The translations under genes were made by a program, and so were the position numbers. The notes under the pieces were generated by a model. That model ran no database searches and was not told the DNA's origin. It was given only the letters and a program-made list of their open reading frames with translations. From assembly GCA_026401035.1 (NCBI GenBank), contig JAPLNR010000075.1:1-64000 (forward strand): DNA of 64,000 nt. The letters are read 5' to 3'. This document shows, piece by piece, positions 59,980 through 64,000 of the stretch; the stretch's first letter is position 1, and the number at the start of each line of letters is the position of its first letter. This DNA is from Planctomycetia bacterium. GTDB taxonomy: Bacteria > Planctomycetota > Planctomycetia > Pirellulales > UBA1268.

Positions 59980-60984
59980 GTGGCATCCGGCATCAAAGGC
60001 ATTGTCTTGGCAGGCGGCTCCGGCACGCGGCTGCACCCGATGACTCTGGCCGTTTCCAAGCAGCTGCTGCCGGTCTATGACAAACCGATGGTCTATTACC
60101 CGCTCTCGGCCCTGATGCTGGCGGGAATCCGGGACATTCTCGTCATCTCCACGCCGCACGATCTGCCGCATTTCGAGCGGCTGCTGGGCGATGGCTCGGC
60201 CTTTGGCATTTCGCTCTCCTATGCCGAGCAGCCACAGCCCGACGGGCTCGCGCAGGCCTTCGTGATCGGCCGGGATTTCATCGGGTCGGACCGTGTCGCC
60301 CTCGTCCTCGGCGACAATATTTTCTACGGCCATGGCTTTCAGGCAGCGCTCGAGGCCGCTGCCAACCGGGCGTTTGGTGCCACCGTCTTTGCCTATCCAG
60401 TGCGCGATCCGGAGCGGTTCGGCGTGGTGGAATTCGACCAGAATGGCCGGGCGATCTCGCTCGAGGAAAAGCCCACGCAGCCGAAATCGCACTTCGCCGT
60501 ACCGGGTCTCTATTTTTACGACAACGACGTCGTCGACATCGCGGGGAACCTCCAGCCCAGCCCGCGCGGTGAATTGGAGATCACCGACCTCAATCGGATC
60601 TACCTCGAACGCGGCACCTTGCAGGTCGAGAAACTGGGCCGCGGCTTTGCCTGGCTCGATACCGGCACCCCCGATTCGTTGTTGCAGGCATCGTCATTCG
60701 TGCAGACGATCCAGGATCGGCAGGGGCTGAAGATTGCCTGCTTGGAAGAGATCGCGCTGCACATGGAGTATTTGTCCTGCGCGCAGGTGGCTGCCGCGGG
60801 TGCGAAGATGAAGAGCGATTACGGCAGATACCTGTCGCAAATCGCATCCGAGGTTGCCGAAGAACGGGGCTTGCATCTTGACGACGCACGTGAGCAGACG
60901 GCGCATCGCGGTTTCCGGATCGTCGGGCCAACTGGGCAGCGAGATCTGCCGGCAGTTGGGCAGCGACGCGCTGACGCTGCCTAG
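59980..60984 (+). CDS. rfbA: Glucose-1-phosphate thymidylyltransferase
   Basis: 334 residues: the nucleotide-binding [16 protein letters not shown] and [18 protein letters not shown] start, then [33 protein letters not shown] and [14 protein letters not shown]. It makes dTDP-glucose, the first step to dTDP-rhamnose. The first 292 residues are the usual enzyme; the last 40 have no counterpart and overlap the rfbD gene by 95 bases. The usual stop seems to have been lost. Confidence 0.93.
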   Translation: MASGIKGIVLAGGSGTRLHPMTLAVSKQLLPVYDKPMVYYPLSALMLAGIRDILVISTPHDLPHFERLLGDGSAFGISLSYAEQPQPDGLAQAFVIGRDFIGSDRVALVLGDNIFYGHGFQAALEAAANRAFGATVFAYPVRDPERFGVVEFDQNGRAISLEEKPTQPKSHFAVPGLYFYDNDVVDIAGNLQPSPRGELEITDLNRIYLERGTLQVEKLGRGFAWLDTGTPDSLLQASSFVQTIQDRQGLKIACLEEIALHMEYLSCAQVAAAGAKMKSDYGRYLSQIASEVAEERGLHLDDAREQTAHRGFRIVGPTGQRDLPAVGQRRADAA

Positions 60985-61750
60985 GGCAGCGCTCGACATC
61001 ACCGACAAGGCCGCCGTTCGCGACTTCATGCGTCGTGAGCGGCCGCGGGCGGTCATCAACTGTGCCGCCTGGACGGCCGTCGACGCGGCGGAATCCCAGG
61101 TCGAAGCCTGTTTCGCCGTGAACGCGCGGGCAGTCGAATCGCTTGCCGAGGCATGCGACGAGGTGGGCAGCCTGCTCGTGCAGGTGAGCACCGACTATGT
61201 GTTTGGTGCGGATCATGCTCGCGCAACACCCTATCGCGAAGACGATCCCACCGGCCCGCTGAACACGTATGGGAACAGCAAGCTGGCCGGTGAGGTGGCT
61301 GCCCGGCAGTGCGACCGGCACATTATTGCCCGAACGTGCGGTCTCTATTCTGCTGGTCCGCATGGCCCGGTCCGGGGCCGAAATTTTCTCGACACGATGC
61401 TGGTTCTGGCGGCGAGTCGCCCTGAGGTGTCGGTGGTGACCGACCAGATCTGCACGCCGAGCTATGTCCCCCACGTCGCCCGGGGCATCCTCACCCTGCT
61501 CGAGGCTGGTGCAACGGGAACCTTCCACGTCACCAACGGTGGCTGGACGTCGTGGCACGGCCTGGCAAGCGAGCTCTTCAAGCAGGCCGGTCTGAGCACC
61601 GCCGTGCGGCCGATCACGTCGCGCGACTATCCGTCGGCCATCGAGCGGCCGGGGTATAGCGTCTTGGCGACGGAAAAGCTTGTAAAAACGGCCGATACCC
61701 GCCTTTCCGATTGGCAGGAGGGTGTGGCAGACTATTTGCGGTCTCGCTAG
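60890..61750 (+). CDS. rfbD: dTDP-4-dehydrorhamnose reductase
   Basis: 286 residues: NAD(P)-binding [20 protein letters not shown], then [25 protein letters not shown], and the YGNSKLAGE segment with the catalytic Tyr and Lys. It performs the last step to dTDP-L-rhamnose. The best start is GTG 60890, which aligns with the family; TTG 60878 is another. The start lies within the 3' end of rfbA. Confidence 0.9.
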   Translation: MSRRRIAVSGSSGQLGSEICRQLGSDALTLPRAALDITDKAAVRDFMRRERPRAVINCAAWTAVDAAESQVEACFAVNARAVESLAEACDEVGSLLVQVSTDYVFGADHARATPYREDDPTGPLNTYGNSKLAGEVAARQCDRHIIARTCGLYSAGPHGPVRGRNFLDTMLVLAASRPEVSVVTDQICTPSYVPHVARGILTLLEAGATGTFHVTNGGWTSWHGLASELFKQAGLSTAVRPITSRDYPSAIERPGYSVLATEKLVKTADTRLSDWQEGVADYLRSR

Positions 61751-61769
61751 AACCCGTGGAAAGGACCCC

Positions 61770-62840
61770 ATGCAGCCCATCCTTGTGACCGGCGGCGCCG
61801 GGTTTATCGGCAGCGAGTTCGTACGTCAGTGGATCGCTCTCGAGCGGTCGGCCGTCATCAATCTCGACGCCCTCACCTATGCCGGCAACCTCGATTCCCT
61901 GGCCTCGATTGTGCACGACCCGCGGTATCTTTTTGTGCAGGGGAGCATCGGGGACGAATCCCTCGTGCGAGCGTTGCTGCGAGAGCATCGCCCGCGGGCG
62001 ATCGTCAATTTTGCGGCTGAAAGCCATGTGGATCGCTCGATCGATGGCCCCGCTGCATTCGTGGAAACGAACGTCGTCGGCACCTTCCGGCTGCTGGAAG
62101 AGGCCAGGCACTACTGGAGCAATCTCCCCGAGCAGGAGCGTCGCGCCTTTCGGTTTCTGCACGTTTCCACAGACGAGGTCTACGGTTCGCTCGGCCCAAC
62201 CGGCAAATTCACCGAGGCCACGCCCTACGCCCCCAACTCGCCCTACTCGGCATCCAAGGCCGCCAGCGACCACTTTGTCCGCGCCTATCATCACACCTAC
62301 GGCCTGCCCACGCTCACGACCAACTGCTCCAACAACTACGGCCCGCATCAGTTTCCCGAAAAGCTGATCCCGCTGATGATCCTCAACTGTCTGGAGGGCA
62401 AGCCGCTGCCGGTCTACGGCGACGGCGGGCAGATCAGGGACTGGCTGTATGTGGCCGACCACTGCCGCGCGATCCGGCTCGTGCTCGAGCAGGGTCGGGT
62501 AGGCGAGGTCTACAACATCGGTGGCGACTGCGAACGCACCAATCTGGAAGTCGTCGAGACAATCTGTCGCGCGGTCGACGAACTTGCCCCCGGGGATGAA
62601 CGGGGGGGCCGCGCGCGGCTCATCACGCACGTCACCGATCGACCCGGTCATGATCGCCGGTATGCGATTGACTTCGACAAGCTCAAGCAGGAATTCGGCT
62701 GGCAGCCGAGTGAAACATTTGAATCAGGGGTCGCGAAGACCGTGGACTGGTTCTTGGGCAAGAACGCCGAAGGAAAAACCACGGCAGTGGACGCTGCGCG
62801 CTTGCGACGCGGGGTTTTGATGGCCAATAGTGGGCTCTGA
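61770..62840 (+). CDS. rfbB: dTDP-glucose 4,6-dehydratase
   Basis: 356 residues of the short-chain dehydrogenase/dehydratase family. NAD-binding [30 protein letters not shown], the catalytic [26 protein letters not shown] with the Tyr-x3-Lys, and [20 protein letters not shown] match RmlB. It makes dTDP-4-keto-6-deoxyglucose. ATG 61770 has AAGGA 4 bases upstream. It is 19 bases from rfbD. Confidence 0.95.
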   Translation: MQPILVTGGAGFIGSEFVRQWIALERSAVINLDALTYAGNLDSLASIVHDPRYLFVQGSIGDESLVRALLREHRPRAIVNFAAESHVDRSIDGPAAFVETNVVGTFRLLEEARHYWSNLPEQERRAFRFLHVSTDEVYGSLGPTGKFTEATPYAPNSPYSASKAASDHFVRAYHHTYGLPTLTTNCSNNYGPHQFPEKLIPLMILNCLEGKPLPVYGDGGQIRDWLYVADHCRAIRLVLEQGRVGEVYNIGGDCERTNLEVVETICRAVDELAPGDERGGRARLITHVTDRPGHDRRYAIDFDKLKQEFGWQPSETFESGVAKTVDWFLGKNAEGKTTAVDAARLRRGVLMANSGL

Positions 62841-62856
62841 GTCCGAGGGTGCGGCC

Positions 62857-63552
62857 ATGAACGCGAGAATCCACCAAATTTACTACCGCGACGATCAGCA
62901 GCCGCTGCTTGATCAGGCCTTCATTCCCTATGACAACACCGGTAACTCACGGCCAGAATGGCGTGAATACCACGTGTTCCGCACCGAATTCCTTCGTGAC
63001 GCTTGTCGGAGCGATGCCATCACGGGATACGTGTCTTGGAAATTTAGCGCCAAAACCAAAACATCGGGTAAAGCGTTCAAGCGATTCATCCAGCATAATC
63101 CCGGCTTCGACGTTTACTTTATCAATCCCGCTGACCTGGTTCCGCGGCGGTTTGGGAATATTTGGCTACAAGGTGAATTTCATCACCCAGGCTTGATCGA
63201 GATCACCGAGGCCGTTCTTCAACAGGCCGGCATGCCCATTGACCTCGCGCAGTTGCAGTACGACGCGGCCAAGACGTTGTGCTGTAACTTTTGGGCCGGC
63301 ACGGCAGCTTTCTGGCAGAAGTACATGGCTTTTTGTGAGCCGGTGTTCCATGCCATCGAGCACCACATCGACCCTGAACTCAAGGCGCGGATCGATCGCC
63401 GTGCGGACAAACTGATTGATGCCTGCTATCGGCCGTTCATCATGGAGCGTCTGTTTACGACGCTTCTGTCGATCGACCCGTCGATCCGTTGGATCGGCTA
63501 CCGGAGACATCGATCTGCCTGGAGACGCTGGCTTGCCGGACAGGCTGCATAG
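62857..63552 (+). CDS. Hypothetical protein in surface-sugar cluster
   Basis: 231 residues, beginning MNARIHQIYYRDDQQPLLD and containing WREYHVFRTEFLRD and GYVSWKFSAKTKTSGKAF. The composition is that of a soluble enzyme rich in aromatic and charged residues; a glycosyltransferase-related or glycan-modifying role is possible from the location only. ATG 62857 is 16 bases after rfbB. The local GC content is lower than in the rfb genes, which suggests recent acquisition. I do not recognise the family. Confidence 0.7.
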   Translation: MNARIHQIYYRDDQQPLLDQAFIPYDNTGNSRPEWREYHVFRTEFLRDACRSDAITGYVSWKFSAKTKTSGKAFKRFIQHNPGFDVYFINPADLVPRRFGNIWLQGEFHHPGLIEITEAVLQQAGMPIDLAQLQYDAAKTLCCNFWAGTAAFWQKYMAFCEPVFHAIEHHIDPELKARIDRRADKLIDACYRPFIMERLFTTLLSIDPSIRWIGYRRHRSAWRRWLAGQAA

Positions 63553-63695
63553 ACATGTCGACGTGCGATTCGCTTCTACTCACCATGCCCCCGTGCCGAA
63601 GTGGCGCAGCTAGCCCTGAGCCCAAGTGACTTCGCTCTAGCGACGATGGCGGGGCATTTGCTAGTAACTCCCCCTTCACTCATGGAGTTTGAGCC

Positions 63696-64000
63696 TTGCG
63701 ACAAAAGACCGTTCTCATCACCGGATCCTCCGGCCTCATCGGCAGCGAAGTGGCCCGCCATTTCGATGACCGTCACTGGGCCGTCCATGGTCTCGACAAC
63801 AACCAGCGGGCCGTGTTTTTTGGTGCCGCGGGCGATACCCGTTGGAACCAGCGGCGGCTTGTCGAGTCGCTCAATGCGTTCATTCATCATGAGATCGACA
63901 TCCGCAACCGAGATGGCGTTCTCGATCTGATCGGTGCGCTGAAGCCCGATGCAATCGTGCATACGGCGGCGCAGCCGTCGCACGATCGCGCCGCTGCGAT
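63696..64000 (+). CDS. NAD-dependent epimerase, CDP-paratose 2-epimerase-like, 3' end outside window
   Basis: The visible 101 residues start at TTG 63696, with GGAG 8 bases upstream. The Rossmann motif reads [18 protein letters not shown], and the later [15 protein letters not shown] resembles CDP-paratose 2-epimerase (tyvelose pathway) rather than UDP-glucose epimerases. It runs off the right edge. It follows a 143-base gap that has no recognisable feature. The sugar made would be a dideoxyhexose if the assignment holds. Confidence 0.7.
   Translation, partial: MRQKTVLITGSSGLIGSEVARHFDDRHWAVHGLDNNQRAVFFGAAGDTRWNQRRLVESLNAFIHHEIDIRNRDGVLDLIGALKPDAIVHTAAQPSHDRAAA

Overview
The window reads as a high-GC planctomycete chromosome, most likely of the order Pirellulales. 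The evidence is a set of lineage-typical proteins: a prepilin-like DUF1559 protein (5637), an SHD1-domain secreted protein (21915), a Cys-rich YTV-repeat wall protein (45802), a surface protein with an N-terminal LEPR sorting motif and FG-GAP repeats (53177), MMPL and AsmA-like envelope proteins, and a B12-dependent ribonucleotide reductase. I found no rRNA, tRNA, CRISPR, insertion sequence or prophage. The species cannot be named from sequence alone.

Layout. 1-5.3 kb: three overlapping + strand membrane genes (a membrane protein cut by the window edge, a TPR-like protein, a membrane-anchored spermidine-synthase-like protein). 5.6-6.8 kb: DUF1559 pseudopilin. 7.3-11.3 kb: replication block dnaN, DUF721, gyrB, behind an AT-richer non-coding stretch. 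11.4-18.2 kb: AraC-regulated sugar cluster (UxaE epimerase, TIM-barrel isomerase, FucU mutarotase, aldo/keto reductase, fuconolactonase-type lactonase, zinc dehydrogenase) that fits L-galactose to D-tagaturonate to D-fructuronate. 18.2-28.4 kb: MMPL exporter, pgk, SHD1 protein, nrdJ, PfpI protein, Fur-family regulator. 28.4-34 kb: glycosyltransferase, a GNAT/aminotransferase fusion, two tandem paralogous envelope proteins. 34-42.6 kb: birA, RlmM-like methyltransferase, a 20-residue lysine-rich peptide gene, aspartate aminotransferase, MobA-like protein, a 1306-residue AsmA-like protein. 42.6-47.6 kb: flavin monooxygenase, bioF-like, EVE protein, YTV protein, mini zinc ribbon. 47.8-53.1 kb: lutC-lutB and lutA, separated by two + strand genes (GspE-like ATPase, CvpA-like protein). 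53.2-57.4 kb: cyclophilin/FG-GAP surface protein and sucD-sucC. 57.4-64 kb: surface-polysaccharide cluster (RgpF-like, GT2, RmlC-like, rfbA, rfbD, rfbB, an unknown gene, a CDP-paratose-2-epimerase-like gene cut by the edge).

How it fits together. The central pathway genes (pgk, sucCD, nrdJ, gyrB, dnaN) are ordinary housekeeping. The accessory content is about sugar import products and surface sugars: the 12-18 kb cluster would feed an algal-type sugar into uronate metabolism, lutABC would oxidise lactate, and the right end makes dTDP-rhamnose and probably another deoxysugar.

The most noteworthy non-genic signals are: a short palindromic repeat that supplies the stop codon of three genes; a second, longer dispersed repeat; a pair of direct repeats spaced two helical turns apart in front of the sugar cluster; and a tiny lysine-rich gene with a strong ribosome binding site, a leader hairpin and a terminator.
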